Of a DNA stretch of 39,957 nucleotides, positions 10,869-19,382 are shown in pieces. Each line of letters opens with the position of its first letter. Within the stretch, counting starts at the first letter, position 1. The stretch is from Comamonadaceae bacterium (GTDB lineage: Bacteria > Pseudomonadota > Gammaproteobacteria > Burkholderiales > Burkholderiaceae_C). A program made the position numbers and the translations under genes. The DNA is taken from the NCBI GenBank assembly GCA_030528485.1, contig JAUMYU010000016.1, positions 1 to 39,957 on the forward strand, written 5' to 3'. Under the pieces are notes generated by a model. That model worked only from the letters and a program-made list of their open reading frames with translations, did no database searches and was not told where the DNA came from.

Positions 10869-11951
10869 ATGGACCGTCGCTCAATTCTCAAAACGGCAGG
10901 CGTAGCTGGCGTTCTCGCCGCAGGCGTAGCTCCCGCCGCTCATGCCCAGCCGGCAGTGCGTTGGCGCTTGGCGTCAAGCTTTCCCAAATCCCTGCCCAGT
11001 TTGTTTGGCGTGGCGGAAAAAATGGCTGAGCTGGTCAAAGGCATGTCCGGTGGCAAATTTGAAATCTCCGTGCATCCTGCCGGTGAGCTGATGCCCGCTT
11101 TTGGCGTGGTGGACGCCTTGCAAAATGACACCATCGACATGGCACAGACGGCAGGGTATTACTTCACCGGCAAGGATGCCGTTTTTGCCTTCAGTTGCGC
11201 CATTCCCTTTGGTTTGACAGCCCTGCAAATGAATGCCTGGAAAGACCACGGCAATGGCCGAAAATATCTGGATGCTTTCTTTGAAAAATACAACTTTTTC
11301 AGCGCATCATCCGGCAATACGGGCACCCAAATGGGCGGTTGGTACCGCAAGGAAATCAAATCGCCCGAAGACTTCAAGGGCCTGAAAATGCGCCTGGGCG
11401 GTGGCCTGTTTGGTGAAACCATGGCCAAACTGGGCGTGGTGGCGCAAAACATCCCCGCTGGCGATATTTACACCGCGCTGGAAAAAGGCACGCTGGATGC
11501 GGTAGAGTTCGTCGGCCCCATTGATGATGAAAAATTGGGGTTCAACCGCGTGGCCCCCTATTACTACTATCCAGGCTGGTGGGAAGCGAGTGCGGAGCTG
11601 GAGTTTTTCATCAACCTGAAAAAATACAAAGCCCTTTCGCCCGAGTACCAACTGATGCTGCAAACGGCCATGCGCACGGCTGCTGCGGATATGACCTCCT
11701 ATTACTCAGCGAATAATCCGATTGCCCTGAAAAAATTGATTGCCGATAAAACGCAACTCAAAATCTTTTCCAAGGAAATCATGGATGCAGGTTTCAAAGC
11801 GGCGATGGAAGTCTTTGCCGAGCATGAAGCGAAAAACGAGGAATTCAAAAAGATTTACCAGGATTTGCGCGCCTTCCAGCGCGATCAAATCTTGTGGAGT
11901 CGCGCTTCGGATTTCCCGTATAGCCAGTACATCAATATGGCCAAAATTTGA
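10869..11951 (+). CDS. TRAP transporter substrate-binding protein (DctP/TakP-like), copy 2
   Basis: A 360-residue paralogue of the preceding gene with the same Tat signal (MDRRSILK) and the same length. About four residues in five are identical, and a central block of roughly 65 residues from TQMGGWYRKE to DAVEFVGP is identical at the protein level and nearly so at the DNA level. Divergence is concentrated in the carboxyl third, which in this fold contributes to the ligand cleft and domain hinge, so the two receptors may differ in specificity. The ATG at 10869 follows TGGAGA. It has its own upstream region after a terminator, so it is likely regulated separately. Membrane subunits are not in the window. 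Confidence 0.93.
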   Translation: MDRRSILKTAGVAGVLAAGVAPAAHAQPAVRWRLASSFPKSLPSLFGVAEKMAELVKGMSGGKFEISVHPAGELMPAFGVVDALQNDTIDMAQTAGYYFTGKDAVFAFSCAIPFGLTALQMNAWKDHGNGRKYLDAFFEKYNFFSASSGNTGTQMGGWYRKEIKSPEDFKGLKMRLGGGLFGETMAKLGVVAQNIPAGDIYTALEKGTLDAVEFVGPIDDEKLGFNRVAPYYYYPGWWEASAELEFFINLKKYKALSPEYQLMLQTAMRTAAADMTSYYSANNPIALKKLIADKTQLKIFSKEIMDAGFKAAMEVFAEHEAKNEEFKKIYQDLRAFQRDQILWSRASDFPYSQYINMAKI

Positions 11952-11960
11952 TTTCGGCCG

Positions 11961-12001
11961 CCCATAAAAAAATCCGCCTTCAAGGCGGATTTTTTTATGG
12001 G
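11961..12001. terminator. bidirectional intrinsic terminator
   Basis: A near-perfect palindrome: CCCATAAAAAAATCCGCC pairs with GGCGGATTTTTTTATGGG, with a TTCAA loop and U-runs on both strands. It separates the convergent second TRAP receptor gene and ppiC. Confidence 0.92.
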
Positions 12002-12012
12002 TAGATCAATTC

Positions 12013-12801
12013 TTATTTCTCGATCTTGGCAGCCTTGTACAGCTTTTCCTGGAATTCGGCCAATTGCTTTTGTCCCAACGCTTCCTGGATTTGTGGTTTC
12101 ACATCTTCCAGTTTTGGGGGCTGAATATCGCGGCTGTCTTTCAGCTTGAGAATGTGCCAGCCAAACTGCGTTTTCACAGGCGTTTCCGTCATTTTGCCTT
12201 TGGTGAGCTTCTTCAGAGCTTCGCCAAATTCAGGCACGTACGCTTCGGGGCGGCTCCAGCCCAAATCGCCGCCGTTGGCGCCTGAGCCAGGGTCTTTGGA
12301 TTTTTCTTTGGCGATGGCCTCGAATTTGCTGGCGTCTTTTTTCAGATCGGCAATGATGGCTTTGGCTTCTTCCTCTGTTTCAACAAGGATGTGAGAGGAG
12401 TGGTATTCCTTGCCTTTGTTTTCTGCCACGTATTTGTCGTATTCGGCCTTGACGGCAGCGTCGGAGACAGGGTTGTCTTTCTGGTATTTTTGGAACAGTG
12501 CGCGGATGAGGAAGGTTTGGCGGGCCAGCTCCATTTCCTCCTTGAAGGCATCGGTTTTTTCGAGGCCCAATTTTTGAGCTTCCTGCTCAAATACGGCGCG
12601 GCGAATCAGCTCTTCTTTGACGTGCGCTTCCAGCTCGGGCGTTTTCTTTTGGCCGGCTTGCTCAAATTGGTTGATGAAAAAATCGTAACGCGCTTGCGGA
12701 ATGGCTACGCCATTGACGGTGGCGAGATTTTGCGCAGAAGCGGGCAGGGCCATTGCGGCGAAAGAGCCTGCGAGCAAAACGGAAAGCAGTTGTTTTTTCA
12801 T
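12013..12801 (-). CDS. parvulin-type peptidyl-prolyl cis-trans isomerase, exported
   Basis: A 262-residue protein with a classical signal peptide ending PASA-QNLATV. An amino-terminal chaperone-like helical region covers about residues 25-125. One parvulin (PpiC/rotamase) domain covers about residues 130-225, with motifs HSSHILVETEEEA, GGDLGW and FGWHILKL. A charged helical tail follows. It is expected to assist folding of periplasmic and outer-membrane proteins, like the SurA/PrsA group. It is the last gene of the yciB-bolA-ppiC series common in Burkholderiales. The bolA gap is 100 bp, so it may also have a promoter of its own. Confidence 0.93.
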   Translation of the reverse strand: MKKQLLSVLLAGSFAAMALPASAQNLATVNGVAIPQARYDFFINQFEQAGQKKTPELEAHVKEELIRRAVFEQEAQKLGLEKTDAFKEEMELARQTFLIRALFQKYQKDNPVSDAAVKAEYDKYVAENKGKEYHSSHILVETEEEAKAIIADLKKDASKFEAIAKEKSKDPGSGANGGDLGWSRPEAYVPEFGEALKKLTKGKMTETPVKTQFGWHILKLKDSRDIQPPKLEDVKPQIQEALGQKQLAEFQEKLYKAAKIEK

Positions 12802-12901
12802 GAGTTTTCAATACCTCTTGGTTGGGTTGAATGGATTGCTACACGATGCAAAGGCCCATGCCTGTGCCTGAACAGAAATGCCTTATTGGTTTTGGGCCAA
12901 G

Positions 12902-13177
12902 TTATTTCAGTTCGATGGCCAAGGCGTGAAGCCCCGCATCGAAAAAGTCGCGCAGGGCATCATACACAAGGCGATGGGCTGCGACGCGTGAGGATGAGGC
13001 AAATAATGGTGAAGCAATGTGAACCTTGAAATGGGTTCCAAAACCTGTTCCATTGGCGCCTGCATGGCCTGCGTGGCGATGACTCTCGTCGATCACAAGA
13101 AGTTCCGTTGGCTGGAAAACTTGGCGCAAGCGTGCATCAATGGCTTCGGCGGTAACGGCTTTGGGGGTGGTGCTCAT
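12902..13177 (-). CDS. bolA: BolA family protein
   Basis: A 91-residue member of the BolA/IbaG family. These proteins work with monothiol glutaredoxins in handling iron-sulfur clusters and some bind DNA. The motif VIDESHRHAGHAG followed by THFKVHIAS and the HRLVYDAL helix are diagnostic; the conserved histidines are kept. The ATGA overlap with the end of yciB (13174-13177) implies translational coupling. Its specific role (BolA type or IbaG type) cannot be decided from the sequence alone. Confidence 0.93.
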   Translation of the reverse strand: MSTTPKAVTAEAIDARLRQVFQPTELLVIDESHRHAGHAGANGTGFGTHFKVHIASPLFASSSRVAAHRLVYDALRDFFDAGLHALAIELK

Positions 13178-13764
13178 GGCGAATCTTGCGATGGGGGAGT
13201 CGTCGGGGGCTTGGTATCGTCGTTGATTACTTCGATTTCTTGGCCGTGATTGAACTGGATGAACAAAATCAGTGCCAATATGGCGATAAAGGTGATGGCG
13301 GGGCTGCCAAAGGTTTTGTAATTGACCCAGAAGGATTCACTGAAGTTTTTGGCGATGACGATATTGGCAGCGCCCATGATGGTGAATAAGGTGGCCATGC
13401 CCCAGACAAAGCTGCGCCAGGCGGCATCGGGCATTTTGATTTGAGTGCCTAATAGGCTTTTGAGCAGATTTTTTTTCAAAATCAGCATGGAGCCGAGCAA
13501 CATGGCTGCGAGCAGCCAATTGACGACCGAGGAGCGCCACATGATGAAAATGGGGTTTTGCAATATCAGGGCCAAACCGCCAAAAACGGCGATCAGCCCC
13601 ATGGAAACCCATTGCATGCGTTGCACTTGATGGCCGAGGGCCAGGCTGACAATGATTTGCAGGGCCGATGCGGCAATGGCGACGGCAGTGGCTGCGTAGA
13701 TGCCCCATTTGACGTAGGTGACGTAAAACAGAACAAAGGGCAGAAAATCAAACAGGAATTTCAT
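13174..13764 (-). CDS. yciB: YciB/IspZ inner-membrane septation protein A
   Basis: A 196-residue integral membrane protein with five or six hydrophobic helices. The start MKFLFDFLPFVLFYVTY is characteristic of the family, and so are the later WVNYKTFGSPA and the Pro/Asp-rich cytosolic tail. In enteric bacteria YciB influences cell division and envelope synthesis, but its biochemical role is unsettled. It overlaps bolA by four bases and heads the yciB-bolA-ppiC set. Repeat copy 3 lies about 95 bp upstream of its start. Confidence 0.93.
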   Translation of the reverse strand: MKFLFDFLPFVLFYVTYVKWGIYAATAVAIAASALQIIVSLALGHQVQRMQWVSMGLIAVFGGLALILQNPIFIMWRSSVVNWLLAAMLLGSMLILKKNLLKSLLGTQIKMPDAAWRSFVWGMATLFTIMGAANIVIAKNFSESFWVNYKTFGSPAITFIAILALILFIQFNHGQEIEVINDDTKPPTTPPSQDSP

Positions 13765-13860
13765 GAAAAGACGGCTCTGCGGGAAGCGGCAGGGCGGGCG
13801 TTTGGCAAGGCGGCCATTTTAAATGGCTTGGCGTGGCCCGGTGGACGCTCGGTTGATTTT

Positions 13861-13940
13861 ATTATAAATCAAAAGGAAATAAAATTGCATTGTTTCGGCA
13901 ATTATTCATTAAAGTGATATTTACTTTGAAATGAAATCAA
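13861..13940 (+). repeat. 80-bp palindromic element, copy 3
   Basis: The left arm has TTATAAATCAAAAGGAAAT and the right arm ATTTACTTTGAAATGAAAT. The core TTGTTTCGGCAA replaces GGCATG by GGCAA, as in copy 8, its closest relative in the window. It lies 135 bp beyond the livK-like stop codon, the largest such distance among the copies. Confidence 0.8.
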
Positions 13941-13960
13941 TGTGAGGCGCCAGCCACGGC

Positions 13961-13997
13961 AACGGGGGGATGGGCCTGGAACCCATCCCCCCGTTTG
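13961..13997. terminator. strong hairpin downstream of livK-like gene
   Basis: AACGGGGGGATGGG (13961-13974) pairs perfectly with CCCATCCCCCCGTT (13982-13995) around a 7-nt loop. The following plus-strand bases are only mildly U-rich, and the minus side lacks a U-run. It probably marks the 3' end of the livK-like mRNA, as terminator or stabiliser. Confidence 0.6.
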
Positions 13998-14075
13998 TGT
14001 TGCTAGCCCCGGGATGCAAGCGTTGCGTGGCGCCCCGGGATAGCTTCAGCCGGCTTCAGCGGCTGGGCGCACGGC

Positions 14076-15188
14076 TTATTTGTTGACGGTTTTGCTGCCG
14101 TCTTTATGCCAGGTGAAGACGTCGAACTCAAAGTGGTTCAGGTCGCCGGATTTATTCCAGGAGAGTTCGCCAATGGGGCTGGCGATCTTGGCGGTGCGCA
14201 GGAAGTTGGCGACTTTTTCGGGGTTGTCTTCGCCAGCGGCTTTGATGCCTTCGACGATGGCCATGGCTGCGGAATAGGCGGGGAGCTGGAAGGCGCCTGC
14301 TGCATCGCGTTTTTTGTCCTTGAAGGCTTTGACGATGGCGGCGTTGGCGGGGTTTTGCGAGAAGTCGGCGGGCAGGGTCACGAGCATGCCTTCGACGGCT
14401 TCGCCTGCGATGGCGTTGATGTCAGGGTTGCCGACGCCTTCCGGGCCCATGAATTTGGCTTTGAGGCCTTGCTCGGCAGCTTGGCGCAACAGCAGGCCCA
14501 TTTCGGGGTGGTAGCCGCCGAAATAGACGAAATCGACGCCTTCGGTTTTCAGCTTGGTGATGACGGCGGAGTAGTCCGTATCGCCAGCGTTGATGCCTTC
14601 AAAGATGGGGGTGGCAACGTTGGCCGCTTGCAGGGTGCTGCGCACGGAGCTGGCGATGCCTTGACCGTAAGAGGCTTTGTCGTGCAGGACGGCGACTTTT
14701 TGCGGCTTGACCTTCTCGATGATGTATTTGGCGGCAGCGGGGCCTTGCTGGTCGTCGCGGCCGATGGTGCGGAAGATGTATTGGTAGTTTTTGCCGTCGG
14801 TCAGGGCCGGGGCGGTGGCCGATGCGGTAATCATCACCACGCCTTCTTCGTCATAAACGGGAGCGGCGGCGATGGTGGCGCCGGAGCAGACGCCGCCGAC
14901 GACGTAATGGATTTTGTCGTTGACGACGCGGTTGGCGGCAACGGGGCCTTGCTTGGGTTCGCAGGCGTCATCGATGACGACGACTTCGAGTTTCTTGCCC
15001 AGCACGCCACCTGCTGCGTTGACTTGTTCAACGGCGGTGTTCAGCCCTTCGCGAACCATGTCGCCGTATTGGGTGACCGGGCCTGTGGTGGGGCCGACGG
15101 CGGCGATTTTGATGGTGTCGGCAGCGTGAGCGGAGAAAGCCAGCACGCCAGCAGCGGCCAGGGCGAGGGTTTTGAGTTGGAAGGTCAT
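14076..15188 (-). CDS. branched-chain amino acid ABC transporter substrate-binding protein (LivK-like)
   Basis: A 370-residue periplasmic binding protein of the Leu/Ile/Val (peripla_BP_6) family. The signal peptide MTFQLKTLALAAAGVLAFSA is cleaved near AHA-ADTIKI. Family motifs are AAVGPTTGPVTQYGDMVREG, a paired Cys segment (DDACEPKQG and GGVCSGAT) and YFGGYHPEMGLLLRQA. The start at 15188 was chosen because GGAG lies just upstream and the signal peptide begins there. No livHMGF genes adjoin it, so the permease must be elsewhere or shared. The gene is bracketed by repeat copies 3 and 4. The true ligand may be another amino acid or amide. Confidence 0.93.
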   Translation of the reverse strand: MTFQLKTLALAAAGVLAFSAHAADTIKIAAVGPTTGPVTQYGDMVREGLNTAVEQVNAAGGVLGKKLEVVVIDDACEPKQGPVAANRVVNDKIHYVVGGVCSGATIAAAPVYDEEGVVMITASATAPALTDGKNYQYIFRTIGRDDQQGPAAAKYIIEKVKPQKVAVLHDKASYGQGIASSVRSTLQAANVATPIFEGINAGDTDYSAVITKLKTEGVDFVYFGGYHPEMGLLLRQAAEQGLKAKFMGPEGVGNPDINAIAGEAVEGMLVTLPADFSQNPANAAIVKAFKDKKRDAAGAFQLPAYSAAMAIVEGIKAAGEDNPEKVANFLRTAKIASPIGELSWNKSGDLNHFEFDVFTWHKDGSKTVNK

Positions 15189-15277
15189 GTGAACTCCTTT
15201 GAATTGTTGCAGGGATCGACCTCGATCCCCCAAGGCGGCGAGCATACACGGCAAATGCCGCGCAGCACGGGCAAACG

Positions 15278-15314
15278 CCTAGGGGAAACGCTGATTTCCA
15301 GCGTTTCCTAGGGT
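15278..15314. other. hairpin in the livK-nadE gap
   Basis: GGAAACGCTG (15284-15293) pairs with CAGCGTTTCC (15299-15308) around ATTTC, with CCTAGG repeats at both feet. A T-run follows on the plus strand only. It lies about 90 bp upstream of the livK-like start and may be a regulatory or 3'-end structure. Confidence 0.45.
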
Positions 15315-15320
15315 TTTTCA

Positions 15321-15400
15321 CTATAAATCAAAGGAAACAAAATACGCCTGTTTCGGCATGATCTGTATGTAATTTGTTTTCTCTTGATGTAAATTTATAC
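15321..15400 (+). repeat. 80-bp palindromic element, copy 4
   Basis: Arms TATAAATCAAAGGAAAC and GTTTTCTCTTGATG, with outermost TATAAAT/ATTTATA. The core GCCTGTTTCGGCATGATC can fold as GCC-TGTTTC-GGC. It lies 73 bp past the nadE stop, where I see no other convincing terminator. It is among the best-preserved copies. Confidence 0.82.
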
Positions 15401-15473
15401 GAAGGGGCGGTTTTTCGCCGTGCGCTCGGCTTTGGGCTCCGGGCCGCAGCCCAGGGGATGACACGCTCTTGTT

Positions 15474-17201
15474 TCAATCGCGGTAGCGGTTGGTGATGGG
15501 GTAGCGCCAGTCGCGCCCAAAGCTGCGGGCGCTGAGTTTGGGGCCGGGGGCGCTTTGCTGGCGCTTGTATTCGCTGATGCGCAAGAGTTTGAAGACTTGC
15601 GCTACGCGCTCTGCTGGGTAGCCGGCGGCGATGATTTGCTCGGCGCTGTGCTCCTCTTGCATGCGCAGGCGCACGATGGCGTCGAGCATTTCGTAGGGGG
15701 GAAGGCTGTCTTGGTCGGTCTGGTTTTCGCGCAGTTCGGCGCTGGGCGGGCGGGTGATGATGCGCTCGGGGATGGGGTTGGCCGGGCCCAGGCCGAAGGT
15801 GTGGGCGTTGCGCCAGCGCGCCAGGGCAAAGGCTTCGGATTTGAAGATGTCTTTGAGCGGGGCATAGCCGCCGCAACTGTCGCCATAAAGCGTGGAGTAG
15901 CCCATGGCGACTTCGCTTTTGTTGCTGGTGGTCAGCAGCAGGCCGCCGAATTTGTTGGAGATGGCCATCAGCATGACGCCACGGATGCGCGCTTGCAGGT
16001 TTTCTTCTGTCGCGTCTTCCGCGCGGCCTGCGAACAGGGGCGCCAGGCTGTGTTTGAAGCTTTCGAAGGTTTCGCGGATGCTGATTTCATCGTAGCGCAC
16101 GCCCAGGCGCTGCACCATCTCGCGTGCGTCATCCACGCTGATGGAAGCGGTGTAGGGCGAGGGCATCATGATGGCGTGCACGCGATCGGCGCCAAGCGCG
16201 TCCACCGCGATGGCCAGCACCAGGGCGGAATCCAGCCCGCCCGATAGGCCCAGGAGGACGTGGGAGAAACCGTTTTTGCGTACGTAATCGCGCGTGGCCA
16301 GCGTCAGGGCTTGCCAGGTGGCGTGATGGTGGAGGGCGTCAGGGATGTTGGCGTTGCTTTCGCTGATAGGACCGCTTGCGCCGTTTTCACTCAGCCATTG
16401 CAAGCCGTCAGGGCCAGCGGCCAGGCGCAGCGGCCACAGGCATTCTTCAAACGCGGGGGCCTGGCCTGCTGTTTGCCCGTTGGCTTGCACGGCGAAGGAG
16501 TGCCCGTCGAACACCAGCTCGTCCTGCCCGCCCAGCAAATTGGCATAAAGCAGGGGCAAGCCGGTCTCTTGGGTGCGCTCGCGTGCCATACGCAGGCGCG
16601 CAGCGGGCTTGTCATGGGTAAAAGGCGATGCGCTCAAGACCAGCAACGCTTGCGCACCCGCAGCTTTGGCGCGGGCCGCAGGCTCGGCCTTCCAGGCGTC
16701 GGCGCAAATCAGAATGCCCAGGCGGATGCCTGCAATTTCGACCACGGGATCGGGTTGTGCGCGATGGTGAATGCCGCTGAGGAAGTAGCGTTTTTCATCA
16801 AAAGCGCCTTCATTGGGGAGGGTTTGCTTGCCCCAAGCGCCCAGGCGCTGGCCTTCGCGCAGCAGGCTGACGGTATGGCTGGCAGGGGGGAGGGTGCTGG
16901 TGTCCGGCGGCAAAGGAGTGTGGGGATCCAAAGCCTCGGCGTGGCTGATGAGGATATGCAGGCCAGGCCATTGCGTGCTGGCTTCTTGCAACTGCTGCAA
17001 TGCTTGCGCGGCATCGTGCAAAAAGCGCGGCCTGGCATACAAATCGCCTGCGGCGTATCCGGTCAAAAACAGTTCTGGGAAGATCAGCAGGTTGTGCCCT
17101 TGCGCATGTGCGTGGGCTGCGGCGGCGAGCGCCTGGGCCAGATTGCCCTGCCAATCGCCCACTGCCGGGTTGAGCTGTGCAACGCAAATGGATAACGCCA
17201 T
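15474..17201 (-). CDS. nadE: glutamine-dependent NAD(+) synthetase
   Basis: A 575-residue two-domain enzyme that makes NAD from nicotinic acid adenine dinucleotide, ATP and glutamine in the cytoplasm. The amino-terminal nitrilase-type amidase has the Glu-Lys-Cys triad at Glu43 (FPELF), Lys125 (GKQTLPN) and Cys166 (LICADAW). The carboxyl-terminal synthetase has the PP-loop SGGLDS at 320-325, KSEVAMGYSTLYGD near 420 and a typical end RYPITNRYRD. The strong Shine-Dalgarno TTGGAGGT precedes the ATG at 17201. The glnB/glnK gene that often follows nadE in Burkholderiales is absent; repeat copy 4 lies there instead. Confidence 0.96.
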   Translation of the reverse strand: MALSICVAQLNPAVGDWQGNLAQALAAAAHAHAQGHNLLIFPELFLTGYAAGDLYARPRFLHDAAQALQQLQEASTQWPGLHILISHAEALDPHTPLPPDTSTLPPASHTVSLLREGQRLGAWGKQTLPNEGAFDEKRYFLSGIHHRAQPDPVVEIAGIRLGILICADAWKAEPAARAKAAGAQALLVLSASPFTHDKPAARLRMARERTQETGLPLLYANLLGGQDELVFDGHSFAVQANGQTAGQAPAFEECLWPLRLAAGPDGLQWLSENGASGPISESNANIPDALHHHATWQALTLATRDYVRKNGFSHVLLGLSGGLDSALVLAIAVDALGADRVHAIMMPSPYTASISVDDAREMVQRLGVRYDEISIRETFESFKHSLAPLFAGRAEDATEENLQARIRGVMLMAISNKFGGLLLTTSNKSEVAMGYSTLYGDSCGGYAPLKDIFKSEAFALARWRNAHTFGLGPANPIPERIITRPPSAELRENQTDQDSLPPYEMLDAIVRLRMQEEHSAEQIIAAGYPAERVAQVFKLLRISEYKRQQSAPGPKLSARSFGRDWRYPITNRYRD

Positions 17202-17239
17202 GGGATTACCTCCAAAGAATCGTCCCGCCTGATCGGCGG

Positions 17240-17272
17240 CAAGAGAAACAGCCCCGTGGTTGGGGCTGTGCA
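17240..17272 (-). terminator. intrinsic terminator of def
   Basis: ACAGCCCC (17248-17255) pairs with GGGGCTGT (17262-17269) around a 6-nt loop. On the minus strand it is followed by TTCTCTT, a modest U-tract. It lies 15 bp beyond the def stop and separates def from nadE. Confidence 0.75.
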
Positions 17273-17284
17273 GGGTGTCTGGGG

Positions 17285-17785
17285 TCAGGCTTTGGCGCGC
17301 TTGAGCATTTTGCTTTTGATGCGGTTGCGCTTGAGAGGGGAGAGGTAATCGACGAACAATTTGCCCATGAGGTGATCCATCTCATGCTGGATGCAAACGG
17401 CTTGCAAGCCTGTGGCCTCAATCGTGCGCCATTGGCCGTGCTCATCTTGCGCCTTGACGTGAACGGCGGCGTGGCGTTCGACGCTGTCGTAAATGCCGGG
17501 GATGGAGAGGCAGCCTTCGTCTCCGCAGGTTTTTTCTTCGCTGACCCAGGTCAGTTCCGGGTTGATCAGCACCAGGGGCTGGTTGCGCTCTTCGGTGGTA
17601 TCCATCACGAACATGCGCTCATGCACATTGACTTGCGTTGCGGCCAAACCGACGCCGTTGGATTCGTACATGGTCTCCAGCATGCGTGCAGCGATGTCTT
17701 TGATGCGCTCATCAACCTGGGCTATGGGCTTGGCAACGGTTAAAAGACGGGGGTCAGGGAATTGGAGAATTTCCAGTGTGGACAT
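17285..17785 (-). CDS. def: peptide deformylase
   Basis: A 166-residue metal hydrolase that removes the formyl group from nascent proteins. All three family motifs are present: GVGLAATQ (44-51), EGCLS (90-94, metal ligand Cys92) and HEMDH (134-138, ligands His134 and His138, catalytic Glu135). The start MSTLEILQFPDPRL at 17785 fits the family; the open frame upstream lacks conserved residues. In most proteobacteria fmt follows def, but here a terminator and nadE follow, so the operon is split. It is divergent from a LysM-protein gene, an arrangement common in beta- and gammaproteobacteria. Confidence 0.96.
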   Translation of the reverse strand: MSTLEILQFPDPRLLTVAKPIAQVDERIKDIAARMLETMYESNGVGLAATQVNVHERMFVMDTTEERNQPLVLINPELTWVSEEKTCGDEGCLSIPGIYDSVERHAAVHVKAQDEHGQWRTIEATGLQAVCIQHEMDHLMGKLFVDYLSPLKRNRIKSKMLKRAKA

Positions 17786-18001
17786 GTGTAGTGGTGGGCG
17801 ATGGCTTAGAGTGTCGTTATTTTCGCCATTTTTGCCATTGATCACAGTTGGGCGGCAAAAAAGCATTGCTTTGCACCGGGCTTGCAATGAGAATCCAGGC
17901 GGCCTTGTCACAATTTGGGACGATTGTTAGCGTGTGTATGCATTGCCGCCTTGTGTATAGGGCAAACTGTTTGGGCTTGGCCCGGGATTTGCAGTGAGAC
18001 T

Positions 18002-19225
18002 ATGAATCTATCCAGAAAAAACCATTCCATTACACGGTCGTGGCCTCAGGCGGGAGGCCTGTTGTCCATAGCGATGGCAGCGTGCTTGTTGGCAGGGCCA
18101 GCCCAGGCACACAAATACCCCGTCAGCGCCCATCAGCGCGCTATTGCACAGCAGGTCGCGGCTCGTGGCTTGCCCGTTCACGAATTGCGTGCGGATGCGC
18201 CACAGACATACACCGTGAAACGTGGCGATACCCTTTGGGATATTTCAGGGATGTATTTGAGCAAGCCCTGGCGCTGGCCCGAGTTGTGGGGCATGAATGC
18301 ATCCACCATCAAAAACCCCCATTTGATTTACCCCGGCCAGGTGCTCCACCTCGACATCCATGAGGGCTATGCCCGTCTGGGCGTTCGTTCCAGCGGGGCT
18401 GGCGGGGTCTTGAAACTTTCCCCGGGTGTGCGTTTGGAGCCTATGGAAAGCGCGCCGCTGCCCACTGTGCGCCGCGACTTGATTGAGCCATTTTTGGTGC
18501 GCCCCGTCATCAAGGACTTGAATGACATGGGCGATTTGCCCACGGTGCTGGCTTCGGTGGATGATCGCCTGATTATGGGGAACGGGGATCGCATTTACGT
18601 GCGCGGCAGCGATGCCGTGCCGCTTTCCACGCGCGAAGGTTCTCCGAAACACTTTTCCATCTTCCGCAAGGCCAAGCCTTTGCAAGATCCCGAAACCCGG
18701 GACATTCTGGGTTACGAGGGCGAATATGTAGGTCAGGCACAGATTGTGCGCGACGAGTTCTTTGAAGATGCGGTGGACAAAAAAGGCCGTCCCATTGAGG
18801 AGTACCGTCCAGCTACCCTGGAAGTCACCAAGGCCGTGACGGAAGTGCGTGTGGGCGACAAGCTGGATTTGATCAAGGAAGAGGCTGAATACGCTAATTT
18901 TGTGCCCCACTTGCCACCGCCGCAAATCGAGGGTCGGGTGGTTTCCATTTATGCCGATCAGGCGGTGACCAATGCGGGTTCTGGCCAAGTGGTTGCAATC
19001 AATCTGGGCAGCAACGATGCGATGGAAGTTGGCCATGTGGTGCAAATTCTGCGCAAAGGCCGTTTGGCGCGCGACCCTGAACAGAAAGGCGGGCGCGTGC
19101 GTTTGCCTGATGAACCCAATGGCGTGCTGTTGATTTTCCGGGTGTTTGATCGCGTCTCCTATGGCTTGATCATGGATAGCCATGATCCCGTTTCGGTGGG
19201 CGACAAGCTGGTTGCTCCGCAATAA
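18002..19225 (+). CDS. exported LysM-domain protein
   Basis: A 407-residue secreted protein. A signal peptide (residues about 16-36, ending GPAQA-HKYP) is followed by a LysM peptidoglycan-binding domain at 69-118 (YTVKRGDTLWDISGMYL, PWRWPELW, YPGQVLHL). About 290 residues of conserved unknown domain follow, as found in the LysM proteins encoded divergently from def in many proteobacteria. Those neighbours usually include dprA and topA downstream; here a second LysM gene follows instead. The function is probably cell-wall associated and is otherwise unknown. The ATG at 18002 was preferred because it starts directly before the signal peptide, although its Shine-Dalgarno is weak. Confidence 0.88.
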   Translation: MNLSRKNHSITRSWPQAGGLLSIAMAACLLAGPAQAHKYPVSAHQRAIAQQVAARGLPVHELRADAPQTYTVKRGDTLWDISGMYLSKPWRWPELWGMNASTIKNPHLIYPGQVLHLDIHEGYARLGVRSSGAGGVLKLSPGVRLEPMESAPLPTVRRDLIEPFLVRPVIKDLNDMGDLPTVLASVDDRLIMGNGDRIYVRGSDAVPLSTREGSPKHFSIFRKAKPLQDPETRDILGYEGEYVGQAQIVRDEFFEDAVDKKGRPIEEYRPATLEVTKAVTEVRVGDKLDLIKEEAEYANFVPHLPPPQIEGRVVSIYADQAVTNAGSGQVVAINLGSNDAMEVGHVVQILRKGRLARDPEQKGGRVRLPDEPNGVLLIFRVFDRVSYGLIMDSHDPVSVGDKLVAPQ

Positions 19226-19382
19226 ACAAATGCTATCGGCAGCTCTGCTGCATGCCATCGGTCGCGCCAGGTTTCAGGACTTGGCGCGGTATTTTCATGT
19301 GCGCTGCCTGAAATTCCCTTTGGCGCTAAACTGTGGCGTCCCATACGTTCGGTTTGGGCTGTTTTTTAAATAGGAGTGCACT

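Larger units (their letters stand above)
13765..14075. other. intergenic region with repeat copy 3 and a strong hairpin
   Basis: No gene is supported here. The region holds the yciB leader, repeat copy 3 (13861-13940), a perfect 14-bp stem (13961-13995) and a direct repeat of GCCCCGGGAT (starting near 14006 and 14032) before the stop codon of the livK-like gene. Confidence 0.5.
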
